In this document: positions 30,255-41,195 of the stretch, one piece after another
How positions within the stretch are numbered: position 1 is the stretch's first letter
How the letters are laid out: every line of letters starts with the position of its first letter
Origin: Zoroaster sp. YZ-2022
Lineage: Eukaryota > Echinodermata > Asteroidea > Forcipulatida > Zoroasteridae
Direction: 5' to 3'
Assembly (NCBI GenBank): GCA_029582265.1
Contig: CM055817.1
Coordinates: 55,475,711 to 55,539,710, forward strand
Length of the DNA: 64,000 bases
The notes under the pieces: model-generated
Database searches by the model: none
Seen by the model: only the letters and a program-made list of their open reading frames with translations
Told to the model about the DNA's origin: nothing
Program-made: the position numbers and the translations under genes

Positions 30255-31795
30255 TTGTTATTTTAGGGTTTCTGCATAAAAGTTAAAACTAGTACTCAAC
30301 AGCCGTTAAAGCTAGCCAGCCACAAGTGCTCCGCCGCATACGCGATCACGCTTCAAAACCGTTTTAAATAACCAACTTATAATCGACCTATAATAGCTGA
30401 GTAAAGCGGCTAAAGCTTTCGCTCTAGTTTAGCTAATACGTTGGCTAAATTTTGTAATGTTTCTCGTATCACCGCTTACGCCGTCGCTCGGTTCTGGCGT
30501 TGGTTGTGGCTTTGGGCAGGTGGTATAGGTTTTAATTGGTTCTAAAGGATTGTTTGCTTTACTCGCGGCATTGATGTGGATTCAGCAGTAAAGCGACAGT
30601 CATACTAAAAGCCGTTAATATACTAACGATCGTTACGCCTTGTTCTCTAAATAAAGTTTTGTTTTTCCCCAACATCCAGTTGCTTTCTTTCATGTAACAA
30701 ACCAATTCACGGATTCTACCGAGTTGGTTACGAATTTGCCGAGTTGGTTACAATTTGCCCCGTATTTATTAACGATTCTAATATAATTTGTTTTCTTCTC
30801 GTTTTTCCCTTCGCAGTTGTTTGTAGATTTTTTCGGTTTCATCTTCATCTCTATCTCGAACGCTTAGGTATTCTTTTTCAAGATTATATATTTGTTGCTT
30901 ATCTTGGACAAATTACCTAAAGATAAATCCGCGATTACCTAGCTTTGTTTCAAAGCTTCATCGAAACCTATCAATTCTCTAAATGAAAATTAATTCCAAC
31001 CTCTTTCAAACGTTTATCTATATATCGCGATGCGTTTCTTCGATAGTTGTAATAGGAGAGCCTATTTTCTCATCAAAATCTCGCGTTTAAAACGCAACTC
31101 TTCCTCTTCTATTGTGAAAGAATTTCGCTAAAACTATCTTCCATAACTTGCACCTTGCGAAAACTGTTGCGCGTCAACGCTTTCGAATTGTTTTCTTCAA
31201 TAGAACGTATTGATTCTTGCACTTTTTAGTCTCAGGAAGCCGTCTTTTTTAGTAATATCCGCCGCCTCTTTAAATAATATTGTACCATCATATCCTTTAG
31301 CGTTCTTTCTTTCTATTATTCTAGTTTTGCCAACGTTGTTTTCGTGCGTTGATGCGTTAAAAGCACATCGTATTTAATAAAACCTTTATGAAGTACCTCG
31401 CCCGTCTATCATCTTTATCTTTAAAACCATTTCACTATTAAGTTTTTCGCTTCATCAACGCTAACGAAATGGAAACGTTTGCTATTTCTTATTATTTCAC
31501 CGGATTGATAGTCTTTATTAAAATACTCACGAAACTTTCTGGCCCGCAATTAATTTTAGCCTGGGTATATTTAAGTAGATTTCCTCTCTAATCTTTTTAA
31601 ATTTTCTTGTTCTAATCTTTTAAATTTTCTTCTTCTTTTAATCTTTCTTCTATTCTTTTCATTGCGCCAATGTCAAAAAAGTTGAAATTTTGCAGGAGTG
31701 GCGCACACGCATCTTCTTCAACACCATCTTCATAATCATCCGGTGGTGGCTCGCGGTTAAAATCTTCCGCCGTTATATCGCCTCCTTCCATACCA
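30255..31795 (-). pseudogene. Polinton charged/membrane protein, copy 2
   Basis: The start MEGGDITAEDFNREPPPDDY (ATG at about 31792) is followed by EDGVEEDACAPLL and a Lys/Glu-rich coiled-coil-like part (MKRIEERLKEEE). Much of 30700-31650 reads as charged, helical text in shifting frames. The C-terminal module repeats copy 1: 'KTLFREQGVTIVSILTAFSM' at about 30590-30660, then counterparts of the NLLAK and EHLW boxes down to about 30270. At DNA level 30255-30660 aligns with 29180-29600 ('gccgttaaagctagcca', 'cgtcgctcggttctggcgtt', 'ttctctaaataaagttttt'). Copy 2 is longer in its central charged part. Confidence 0.6.
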
Positions 31796-31849
31796 TTTTA
31801 TAATTACTTTTTATCTTTTCAGCGTTTATAACTCGCGTAACCTATACTC

Positions 31850-32240
31850 ATGCCTATTACGATAAATAAAATTTCTCGCGTTTTTTTTATCTTCGCTAGG
31901 TACAAAATCTTCGTCGCGGCTCGTTGTATAAATCTTCTGGTAAATTCACTCGTTCACTTGAAATATTTAATATTGAAATTCATGCACATCGTCGTGCTAT
32001 TAAACGTTCTTGACGCTCGATTATTTTTGTATTTTTCGTTTTAAATAGTCTAGATATTTTAAACCTTTTTACTAAATTCATCTCTAGCTTTCGAGAGTCG
32101 TTCTATCGCAAAATCAATGTCTTTTCGTTCTTGTTCGGCGTCGCTACCGAAAGAACTAAATAAAAAAGTACTACCGGTAAATGCTAACGCGTTAACTACC
32201 GCGCCTCAATCAACATCATACCTCGCCATGTATTTTTATA
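31850..32240 (-). pseudogene. Small conserved Polinton protein (NALAFTG motif)
   Basis: The minus-strand start MARYDVD at about 32229 is followed, after one in-frame stop, by AVVNALAFTGSTFLFSSFG, then ERKDIDFAIERLSKARDEF. A hydrophobic 'NALAFTGxxFLFS' segment followed by an amphipathic 'ERKxxDxAxExLxxAxxE' helix is, from memory, characteristic of a small uncharacterised Polinton protein that lies next to the capsid genes. The C-terminal part is scrambled by indels. It is divergent from the capsid gene, with the intergenic stretch 32230-32310 a likely two-way promoter region. Confidence 0.6.
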
Positions 32241-32309
32241 GTTGTAAATATAGTTTGTGTTTAAAAAGATAAAAGATTTTATATTTAGCGACTATAAAAT
32301 ATACTAATA

Positions 32310-33570
32310 ATACGTACGGAATGTGTTGGATCCATACAGAAGATTACGAGAACCTCACAGTGCTCAAGGACGTCAAAAAGTTGTCATTACAAACAATCCT
32401 AACACAATTACCGAAAATCAATTGTTGATTCGTTTTCCAAGTTGGGAGTAAACGACGTTATCGTTCCGAGTACGACTAAATTAGCTTTCAATATAGAACT
32501 CGTTAGCGATAATGATGAAAATCGAACGTTGGTACATAATATAGGTAGAGCGATCGTAAAACATATAATCATTAAAATGGAGAAATATAAATATTTTCGT
32601 TGGACGATGCGGATGTGTTCAATCGTTATAAAAGACGAATGGTTAACTAAAAAGATCAACGCGAACATTTATCGTATCAAAGGAATCGAAAAGAAGCGAA
32701 TGTGACGAGAGTAGAATAGACGCTGGCGACAAAACATCGCGAATAACGGAGAAAAGATAAAAGCTATCGCGGATACGTATAAAATAGATATTACATTCCG
32801 CTCGATTTTGGAGTATTGACCGATCATCAACCTTATTATCAGTCGGGGATCGGAGATCGATTAACTTACGAACTCGTGTTTAATAAATTCAGTAACGTGA
32901 TTAAAAGTACCGACGACAATGCGAAGTGCTATTATAAGCGGTTTCACTTTAGAATTTGAAGATAGTTCATATGCCACGGAACTCGCTCAGACGATAAAGA
33001 AATCAATATAGCAACCGGACGAGTATATTGTTTGATCGCGTACTAAGCGTAACCCCGCGCAACAAAAGCGAAACAACGTGGAATATAATTTAAATACTCC
33101 GGCAAAAAAGTATGAAAGATATTGTTTTATTCAAAACCTAATGAGCAAAAGTTTATAATCCAAAATCAACAAATTGAGTATTACGATCGAAGGCGTTCCT
33201 AATCAACTCTACGCGCACGGAATGCAAAGGTATCAACATTGCAGAAGAGAGATTTCAAAATATTTCGGAGATTCGAGCAAGCAACACATATACGAGTCGT
33301 TAGCCCTTAAATTTATCGAATGTAAAACAAGCCGATTATTTACTCCATCGATACGGTTTATTTTTAGATATGAGAACGGTACCGACAATAAAATGCACAC
33401 GGAAGCGGAGACGGAATACAAAGCAGCGCGAAGGTACACCATTCAAATTGAAAGAAGCGAGCCAGCCGCGGGTAGACAAACATGTATACTTTTATTATTA
33501 TGGACGCACCGCAACTCGTTATAAAAGAAACTCACGTTTTGAATCCGTCGTTAGTAATACTAATATTAAA
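32310..33570 (+). pseudogene. Polinton major capsid protein (double jelly roll), frameshifted
   Basis: The reading starts near 32325 (LDPYRRLREPHSAQG) and passes through several frames. Recognisable blocks in order: GVNDVIVPSTTKLAFNIELV and NIGRAIVKHIIIKM (32442-32580), an 'LTDHQPYYQS..GDRLTYEL' region (about 32815-32880), a 'VEYNLNTP' block near 33080, and LSITIEGVPNQLYAHGMQRY with HCRREISKYF (33170-33270). These blocks match the Polinton hexon-like major capsid protein, which forms the icosahedral shell and is homologous to adenovirus and PRD1 capsid proteins. Total span (about 420 codons) fits, though the family is often somewhat longer. Breaks are single-base indels rather than large losses. 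The C-terminus overlaps the start of the ATPase frame. Confidence 0.8.
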
Positions 33571-33960
33571 CAAGATGTTGCCTAATATCCACACGCGTTA
33601 ATTTGCGGCCAAACTGGATGCGGAAAAACTGAATTTGTTTAAACTTGTTGAAAACGAATATTTAAAACATTTCAGAAAATGATTATTATATTATGCCCCA
33701 CTATCGGTGACAACGACGCGTATCAAAATAGAAAATGGATTTGGAACGACTCGCAGTGATATTTGACGATTCAAAGATGTTTCGATAAACAAAGCGATAG
33801 AAATATATAGCGCGGTTTCAAAAGGTGGACGTTGTACATCATCTGACGATTGTAGCGCGAATAAACAGTTACATTAGTACGATGAAACAATAAATGTATA
33901 GTTATAGATTAACTTTGTGGAAGGCACGTTAAACATAACTGTTGGGTTTCTTTCTAAAAT
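33499..33960 (+). pseudogene. Polinton packaging ATPase (FtsK/HerA, A32-like), frameshifted
   Basis: An ATG at 33499, inside the capsid gene's end, opens a frame running to the region of the Walker A motif ICGQTGCGKTEF (about 33600-33636, after a one-base shift). A block IIILCPTIGDNDAYQNR follows (33677-33727). A Walker B-like 'LYII(.)DDCSA' is visible across another shift at about 33829-33860. This is the genome-packaging ATPase of Polintons, related to poxvirus A32, which would pump DNA into the capsid. The P-loop and acidic Walker B residues are preserved. The span is short (about 150 codons against 200-250 in the family), so the C-terminal part is truncated or unreadable. Confidence 0.8.
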
Positions 33961-34149
33961 ATAATAGCGATATTAAAGATTTTTAGAGCAACTCAAATGG
34001 GTGTGTTTATTTGTTGTAAGGTAGAATTCGTTCGAAATTGTCTTCGAAAACTACGTTGCAACGGCCGAGTTGCGAGCGAGCGCGGTAAACTAGTTTTACA
34101 TCGCAAATTGATTTTAAAGATCAACCTACCGGTTGTAATTATAGACTAG
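33961..34149 (+). other. Polinton intergenic or ATPase C-terminal remnant
   Basis: No readable frame. It may hold the missing end of the ATPase. Confidence 0.35.
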
Positions 34150-34680
34150 GTAGATTTGATAATTGCTCATTAGGTGGTTAGTAATTGCTCGCGGTGGTTA
34201 GTAATTACTCATGGGTGGTTAAGTAATTACTCATGGGTAGTTGATAATTACTCGTGGGTGAGATGGTAATTACTCATGGTGGTTAGTAATTACTCATGGG
34301 TGGTTAAGCGTATTACTCGTGGGTGGTTAGTAATTACTCATAGGTGAGTTATTAATTACTGTGGGTGGATTAGTAATTACTCATGGGTGGTTAGTAATTG
34401 CTCTGGGTGGTTAGTGTTACTCATGGGTGGTTAGTAATTACTCATGGGTGATTAGTATTCTCATGGGTAGTTAGTAATTACTCATGGGTGATTCGTAGTA
34501 CCTATAGTGGTAAAATGATACTCATAGGTGGTTAGTAATTACTCATGGGTTGCAGTTGAAAGTAATTACCCATGAGGTAGTTAATAATTGCCTCATAGGT
34601 TAGTTGGTAATTACTCATAGGTTAGTTGAAATGAGTACTCATAGGTTTTCAATTAATTGCTCATAGGTTTACTTTAATTC
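34150..34680 (+). repeat. Minisatellite inside the Polinton (about 20-bp unit)
   Basis: About 25 variant units of TAATTACTCATGGGTGGTTAG lie head to tail, with one-base length changes and drift toward 'cataggttagttgaaa' at the right end. It separates the ATPase from the following genes and encodes nothing. Unit-to-unit variation suggests an old or error-prone array. Confidence 0.92.
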
Positions 34681-34759
34681 TGACATTGTCGCAGGTACTT
34701 TTTCCGTTTGATTTACTAATATAGGCAATTACTAAATGGAAGAGGTTCATAAACTAAAC

Positions 34760-35100
34760 GAAAATCATCTATACTAAACTCGCCGTCTGCTGATGGTGCT
34801 GACGACGACGCGCTACTGCTAAAACAAAAACTACGGATAAACTTGTTTTTATCAGTTGCTTGTCAGGAGGAGATTCAAAAAGTTTTTCGGGAAAGAGTAT
34901 TCCGTTAACGATATTGAAGCGTTGTGTACGGAAGGCGATATGCGTACACACGCGATACGAAACTAAATTGGGGCGCGATATACCGCAGTCTTTAGGTGGC
35001 AACCATTTACAACTTCCACAACTAAACTATTACGTTGTTTTAAAACGCGTTGGTTTATGTGACCATCGTTTTGAAATTGACGATGAAAGGTAAATTAATT
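34760..35100 (+). other. Unassigned open segment in the Polinton
   Basis: A plus-strand frame (34860-35093, 77 codons) ends in NHLQLPQLNYYVVLKRVGLC. A minus-strand frame of similar length overlaps it. The plus strand is favoured by neighbours. No family recognised. Confidence 0.35.
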
Positions 35101-35159
35101 TGGATTTGAAAGGTCATTCATTTTCTAGCATACTCAGTACCGTTGCGTGCGAAACCATA

Positions 35160-35520
35160 CTAAAGTGCAGTGTTGTTGGCGCCGCTCACCGCAACGCTAA
35201 TTACGGCGAAACATTTAAAAAGAAAAGAAGAATCTGTAGATAATAAAGCGATGAAACGAACCGCGTGCGCAACCAACGTTAACGAGCGTGGCCACGCCGT
35301 CGTAATAACGAAAACGTCAACTAAAAAGAAAAAAATCAAAAGGTGCGTGTAAAAAGACTCGCCGGGCAACAAGCTAAAACAAGAATTAAAAGGCGCGGTA
35401 AAACTCAACGCGCTAACGTAAAAGATCGCGTCAACGAGCGATGATCGAGAACAAAACTCGTCGGCTTCTACCGCTATATCGCTATTGGTCTCGCCATTGG
35501 GTTTCGCTTATTGGTTGTTT
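35160..35520 (+). pseudogene. Basic core-like protein of the Polinton
   Basis: Lys/Arg-rich text runs through two frames: an N-terminal piece (35170-35352) ending TKTSTKKKKIKRC, then, after a shift, 'RIKRRGKTQRANVKDR' (about 35380-35430). A hydrophobic tail YRYIAIGLAIGFRLLVV follows to a stop near 35520. A small very basic protein with a hydrophobic end resembles the virion core proteins of adenovirus-like elements. DNA condensation in the capsid is inferred from composition and position only. Confidence 0.45.
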
Positions 35521-35995
35521 GAGGCATTTAGCGAAGAAAAACCAACACATTAGTAAATGAGCCGTTAAAACCAACATTAGTAAATGAGCCGTTAAAACCA
35601 ATGACCTCGCAACAACGAATGAACAACGTGTTTTAGAAATAGGTCAAGTTATTTTTTTTTTAAATGATATATTTAAAGTATAAAATATATTTCAACGATA
35701 GATACAAAAAACAATCAGCGGTTCAACTATCACGGTGTCGTTTTGCGGGCTTTTACCGTTTATACAACATGGTAGGTAAAAGTATTAAGCGTAGAACCAG
35801 CTAATTTAAATAGATTTGATATAAAAGAGGAGGGCTAAAAGCTCACCGTAACAGTCATTAGCTTCCATAACTCTAAACGTATCTAATTAAACAAAATATT
35901 TTACTGCAAACTCGTTAATGCCTAAAAATCCTGATCAATAAAATGTATTATAAATATTAAAAATGAAAACGGACTTATTATAGTGCAATAATATT
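35521..35995 (+). other. Polinton spacer
   Basis: Contains a direct repeat 'acattagtaaatgagccgtt' (35547 and 35574). No gene seen. Confidence 0.45.
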
Positions 35996-35999
35996 TATA

Positions 36000-36960
36000 A
36001 ATGTTAAATGGACAAACGAACGAAAAAGCAACTTAGCTTGCTTATTATAGTCCGAAGAGGATGTTACAAAGGTCTCCAACGCGATTAATAAATTAGCTAA
36101 AGAAACAAGGTGAATAAAAATTTGCAGACAGTGGATAAAAAGCAAGCGCTGTAGCAGAAATTTATTTAACTTATCTAAATATATTCCAAGACAAACCAGT
36201 TCAAATAGTACGCGTTAGAAAGAAACAAACCAAAGGGTTCTATCAAGCGGATTTATTGTTTCTTCCGCGATATCGTAAATATAAAAAGACTTACAAGTAC
36301 GCGTTGACCAGTCGTGGATGAAGCTAGCAGATATAAAGAAGCTGAACCGTTAACCGATAAACAGCTATTCAAGTTGGTAATGCTTTTTTGAAAACATTTA
36401 TAAACAGCTTCGTTAACTTGGCAACAATTCTTAAAGGATTGATCCAGGAAAGAATTTATGTCAACCGTTAACGTTTAATGAAGTAAACTAATGTAAATAC
36501 TTCAAAGAGGCGGGCTGGTAATCATAGAGCTCAAGGTATAGTAGAGCGATTTAATAGAATTAGCTGAAAGATTATTTTCATCAATACGCGCAAAATAGCG
36601 ACTAAGAAAGATCTCAGTATGGGTTAAAAAGATTACCGTCGGTCGTAAAAGCGTTAAGTAACGAGACGACGCATTCAGATAATTTAAAACCCTAAAAGAC
36701 GCGATTAAATTGACCGTTGTTGAGCAAAATCCAGCCTCCTGGCTAAGCGGTAAAAAGAACGAAAAAGAATCCCAACAAACAGTTTAGTTCAGTATTGCAC
36801 GCGCCCAGCGAAGCTGTAAAAGATACGAGACGCCGTGCCACAGATCCATATGGAGTATACAAATTTATAGAATATCTAAAACGATAAAAGCCGCAAATCA
36901 ACCATATTGTATTTTTTGAAGAAAGGCCCACTCATAGTTTGTAAGAAGGAGTACAAGTGT
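36000..36960 (+). pseudogene. Polinton integrase (retroviral-type DDE), frameshifted
   Basis: The N-terminal helical/zinc-binding-like region is readable in pieces ('YYSPKR' near 36045, KQAVAEIYLTYLNIF near 36145-36190). The catalytic core follows: FYQADLLFLPRYRKYKKTYK carries the first Asp (about 36238-36298), 'RIDPGKEF' the second (about 36435-36457), and GIVERFNRI the Glu (about 36536-36560), giving a complete D, D, E triad. A basic C-terminal part (DPYGVYKFIEYLKR, about 36844-36885) may be the chromodomain-like end. The enzyme would join Polinton ends to target DNA with 6-bp staggered cuts. At least three frameshifts or stops interrupt it. It transcribes toward the convergent polymerase gene. 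Confidence 0.85.
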
Positions 36961-37019
36961 TCCCAACGATACGGAAAATCCACCGATTAAACGTAAAGAC
37001 TATAATACGTTGACATATT

Positions 37020-40000
37020 CCGTTTCAAATATATTTCTTTGTGTCTAAAAGGAGATAGCGATATTTTAGTTACTCGCGTTGTATATAATCTATGTTTTCG
37101 TTCCTAATAAAACTCATAGGGCGATGTAAATTATTTTTCATAGATAAAAGAACATTTATAACGCTCATTAACAATTTTTTGTTCTAAAACTTGTTTTTAA
37201 CGCCTTTAACTTTTCTTATTTGTTTTTCATCCGATAAAAGTATCGAATACATTTTGTGTAAACAAACAACTTCAGAATTGGAACACCCGCGGTTTCGTCT
37301 TCATTTACCGATCACTTTTTATTCTTTTCGTAATATGAAATGATCTTGTTTATAATTACTAAAATCGTATTATAAGACTCGGCGCATTTTCATATCTTTA
37401 TACGCATCTCTAGTTTTAATCTCGAGTAACAAGCTATCCGTATCCGTGTAGATCAACTCGCACTCACCGTAAGCTCGTTTTAAATTGTAATAGAAATCGT
37501 ACATTAAATGCTTAGATGTTTACGTTACATCATTCCACCGTAAACTGGGCGGTTAAAAGCGCGAGTTGCTTTTTATGCATGTGGACGCCACTGGAATTAT
37601 TATCGAAAATCCTAGCCTCAGCAAAATTTGGGTTTCGCGATGAGCGAAACGAATTTGATTTTCCGCTTTATCGTCGTTTAATCGTTTCAAATTTACGTTA
37701 TTGCGATTTCTTACATTTTACATCGTTTTCCAAAAGCTAGATTGTTCATGGTTTGAACAAAATCTTTCAAAATCCTCGTCGCGTTTTTTCTGAGTTGAGT
37801 GTTTGTTAATGTAATTTCATCCATCGATTCATCAAATTCTAATACGCGATGAATTTAGTTAGTTTCATGCCGAGTTGTAAATACAATTGTAAATTGGTAA
37901 TGAATCATAGTTTTTTGTTTTATTATAAATTTGGAACTAATTTTGCTACGTTTGGAGCCGGTTTTATCGTTTAGCAACTCGCGTTGATACAGCGACATCA
38001 GTCTTCGGCACTATTAACGATTCTGGCGCGAGTGGGCTTGCATTGTGCGAATCAGTAAACTGAATTGGTGTTATCGTACTTGTAAATGTATCCTTTATTG
38101 TTTCAATCCTTGATTCTCGAGTCGCTCAATTTGTTTTTGTCAACCATTTAAAATTACCCGTCAGTAAGGTTGACTCATGGCGTAACCGTACTCGGTATTC
38201 GTCTAAATACAGTGTAACTCGATGGTTTCGTTTTATCGTAATCGATAAATACGTATTGTTTTGCTTTGGCGTATCGTTTACTCGCCATACACGTTCCTCA
38301 TCTAATGCCTTTTTCTATAAACAAATGCCAGCGTCCGTAAACAACAAAGTTTGTTTAGGTGTTTAATAAAACGTCCCAACTCAAACCGGGGTCGTGTAAT
38401 AATTAGCTGTGGACCTAAACCGTATTGTTTCGTACAAGTAGCGAGAATTTTCAAAATATCCGCTAATAAGCAAGTATCCGAGCGCATGTACAAATCGTGA
38501 TAGTCGCCTAGAGTTTTGCAACAAACTTGATAAACATTTAGCGTGCTCATTATTTCTCGCGTAATATGTTGCTCGTTTAAACTACTATAAAAAGATTCTT
38601 GCGAGGCTGCGTCTCATCAAAACATCAAAACTTCCATATATTCGTGCGGATAACCTGCTTTTGTTTTAGCAAGATTAAATTTTCTAAATCGGGTTCCGTG
38701 TAATTTAGTGATTGGAAAATTGTTTGATTTGAGGTTTGCCAAGCAAGCTGGTAAAATTGAGCGCTGTCCTATAAATCGTAGTTGCCCGATATTAAAGAAA
38801 TCAGCTTTTCTATATTATTCGCGATACACGTTATATTTCCTCGCTGCAACCCGCAGCCTGCATGATAGATGAGGTCATAACCTCGTAAATTATGAAACAC
38901 GACCGGAATGAGTGTTTTGTTGCGTACTATTTTAATTCTCAAGTTACATTTATTATGCGCAGCGCCTCTGCTTGTCGGTAACGTGGCAATGAAAGTCTCT
39001 CTAGCCTTGTCGTCATCGTGCGTAAAAATTTCTTTTCGCATATCAACATTGTTTAGCATTCTCATGTCTTTTACATCTTTTTCGGTCATCGTAATCTTCA
39101 GTCATCGTTAATGTTTTCTTACTGCTTTCTAACTCGTTTCAAAACGTTTTGGCCGCATCTTCTTCTCCCCTATATACGTAACGGGAGCACAGGTCGAACC
39201 ATCGCATTTTACGACGACGTACGAATAACCGCAAACAACGTGTTCTTGGTTTGCGTATTAGTTGCTACGTTCACATCGTCAATATTTTTAATAATACTTT
39301 CCAAAATCGGCGTATGTAACGAATAGGACTTTCATCTTTTTTATGAAAATTTATAAATTTTTATTTTATAATAATTTACCGATAACGATCGTCGTTGTAC
39401 AACCATTTATTCCATACACAATTTTGCGTGGTTTCGAATGCAGCTTCCGTGAAAACCCTGTAAACATCTCAAACAAAATGTTTACGTTCGTGATGGTTCG
39501 TTTGATCGTAAAACAATTTGTTCACGTTTTAATCCAAACATGGTGATTTAGCTTCCTCGTGAACTATTAATAAATTTATACGATCTATATTCGCCGGGTT
39601 GATGATCATGATTTTTTGTAAACTAGTATCCGTGTTGACTCTGCATGCAGTGACGATCGCTATATCGTTTGTTTCTCCACTTTTTTATTTGACTGAACGG
39701 CGTTGGAACCTCGATATTGTTAAAATTTAAACCGTCTTTCGCCCGGCGGATAGCTGGAGGGTCTTTCCGGATGCTTTATTTTTACTTTTTCGATCGAGAC
39801 ATTTTCTTCTAAAGGCTTTTCATTATGTTTTATAACTTTTTAATCGCCCACCGTAAAACAATCGTCGTTGTTTTTTACGTTAATGCAAGCCTTTATATTT
39901 TTTATATAGTCGCATAGCTCAATCTAACTACCGCCTCTTAAAGGTTGATATCTCGGTTGTAATATTCATATCAACGATAGGTCAATCGTCCATCACTACC

Positions 40001-40510
40001 CTTTGAGTCCATTTTCAAGAAACCTCAATTTGGCTGAAAAAACGGTATTAAATACATTTTCGATATCGTCTAAATTAGATAAAACAATTTTACTTATTAT
40101 TATATGAAAATTTGGTTTCGGCTTCACCGTCGATCGTGCCGTCTAGTTTTTCTGCGGTAATTTAATGCGTATATATGCCATAAACTTGAATGACGTAAAA
40201 TCCTGCAAGTCTAAAACGAACTTGGCTCTAATTTTTGGTTTTACCGCTTGCCAAGTATGTTTAAAATCTGTTTCTTTGCTGTGATTCAGCAGGACCGTCA
40301 TTGTTCATTCCGCAATATCTTCCACCGTTAGTGGGTTCGTTAAACTTTGCTCATGTTCCTCCTTTTCTTCTTGCTCCGGTAAGCTATATTTCGCCTCTTG
40401 TTGGTGAAACTCTAGATCAGAGTTTCTTTACTAAAGTTGATAAACTCGTAAAGTTTCTTATATACCTCTTTTACACCCAAAGTATTAATTCCAACGTTGG
40501 GTGAGAATCT
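37020..40510 (-). pseudogene. Polinton protein-primed DNA polymerase B, frameshifted
   Basis: Minus strand. The N-terminal part has a PNVGINTLGVKEVYKKLYEF block (about 40440-40500) and an 'ACINVKNNDDCF' block (about 39860-39900). The exonuclease region has RGAAHNKCNLRIKI and VVFHNLRGYD (the ExoII-type motif) in 39089-38769, and DYHDLYMRSDTCLLADI (ExoIII-type) in 38550-38302. In the palm, a broken motif A follows 'DYDKTKPSSY' (about 38165-38255), motif B is MNNLAFGK (about 37728-37757), and motif C is IYTDTDSLLLEI (about 37417-37454) with both catalytic Asp. The C-terminal block 'LLSDEKQIRKVKGVK' lies near 37190-37240. The protein would replicate the element from a terminal protein primer. Length (about 1,160 codons) suits the family. 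Many indels interrupt it, but the catalytic residues are visible. Confidence 0.9.
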
Positions 40511-40570
40511 GACGAACATTCTTCAATGCAGGTAATGTCATTTCGATAAATATTTTCTTCTTGTTTCCAT

Positions 40571-41002
40571 TTTGTTATTAATCAGGGAATGTTAAATCAA
40601 TTTCTCACTTTTAGTCCTTTTTTAAATTTAACTTTACTACTCGTAAAAATGTTACGTGCGAGTATCATCGAGCTACCCTAAAAATGGGTTTTGCAAAAAT
40701 GAATTTGGTAGCCCCCAAAAAGTTGATGACGATATTAACAATAATATGAGCATTTGACCATAAACTCATAAGAGATTTGCATAAGTGTAAATTAATAATA
40801 ATGGGGTAGACACGCCCCTTTTGGGGTAAGCCACGCCTTTTGGGTAAATAGCTTAGGTCCGTTTTTAAAATGGCTTTTATAAAACTGTTTTTACAACTTT
40901 TGATAACCCTACTACTACCCAATTTGTTTAAAAAAATGGGTTTTCGATGAAATTGACCCAGAACCCCACCCTTTTGGGGTATGGCCAGACATCTACCCTA
41001 CT
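40571..41002 (-). repeat. Polinton right terminal inverted repeat
   Basis: Reverse complement of 24239-24670, ending ...CTACCCTACT at 41002. It lies about 60 bp from the polymerase's presumed N-terminus. Confidence 0.9.
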
Positions 41003-41195
41003 ACTTGTCATGATTGTTTAAGATGTATTTGTTGTTTCAAGAGCCTATAGTATGTCACCTGTTTAACATTATTATTTGTATTTGTAACCCTCCATCTGGT
41101 AAACTAATAGTGTTCGCAAGGTATGGCACAAATAAAACACTTTGTTAACGCATTGGGTAACATTACACAACTATTTTATTTGACAATGCTACATA
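41003..41195. other. Non-coding flank of the Polinton
   Basis: No feature recognised. Confidence 0.4.

Larger units (their letters stand above)
24239..41002. mobile_element. Polinton/Maverick element, 16,764 bp
   Basis: Bounded by inverted repeats starting AGTAGGGT at 24239 and ending in its complement at 41002. Inside are the Polinton hallmark genes: retroviral-type integrase, A32-like packaging ATPase, double-jelly-roll major capsid protein and protein-primed DNA polymerase B, plus several smaller proteins conserved in these elements. Length and gene set are those of a typical Polinton (15-20 kb); related adintoviruses carry the same modules. Every gene is interrupted by frameshifts or stops. 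The flanking hexamers differ (gcagat on the left, acttgt on the right), so no 6-bp target duplication is seen. A cysteine protease and the minor capsid protein were not recognised with confidence. Confidence 0.93.

Noticed and set aside
34150..34680. Possible CRISPR array
   Set aside because: Units are contiguous with no unique spacers, in a eukaryotic mobile element; it is a minisatellite.
35160..35408. 82-codon minus-strand hydrophobic frame
   Set aside because: Antisense of the Lys/Arg-rich protein. The basic composition on the plus strand fits the neighbouring gene direction better.
40301..40504. 67-codon plus-strand frame
   Set aside because: Antisense of the polymerase N-terminal region, where the minus strand reads as polymerase-like text.
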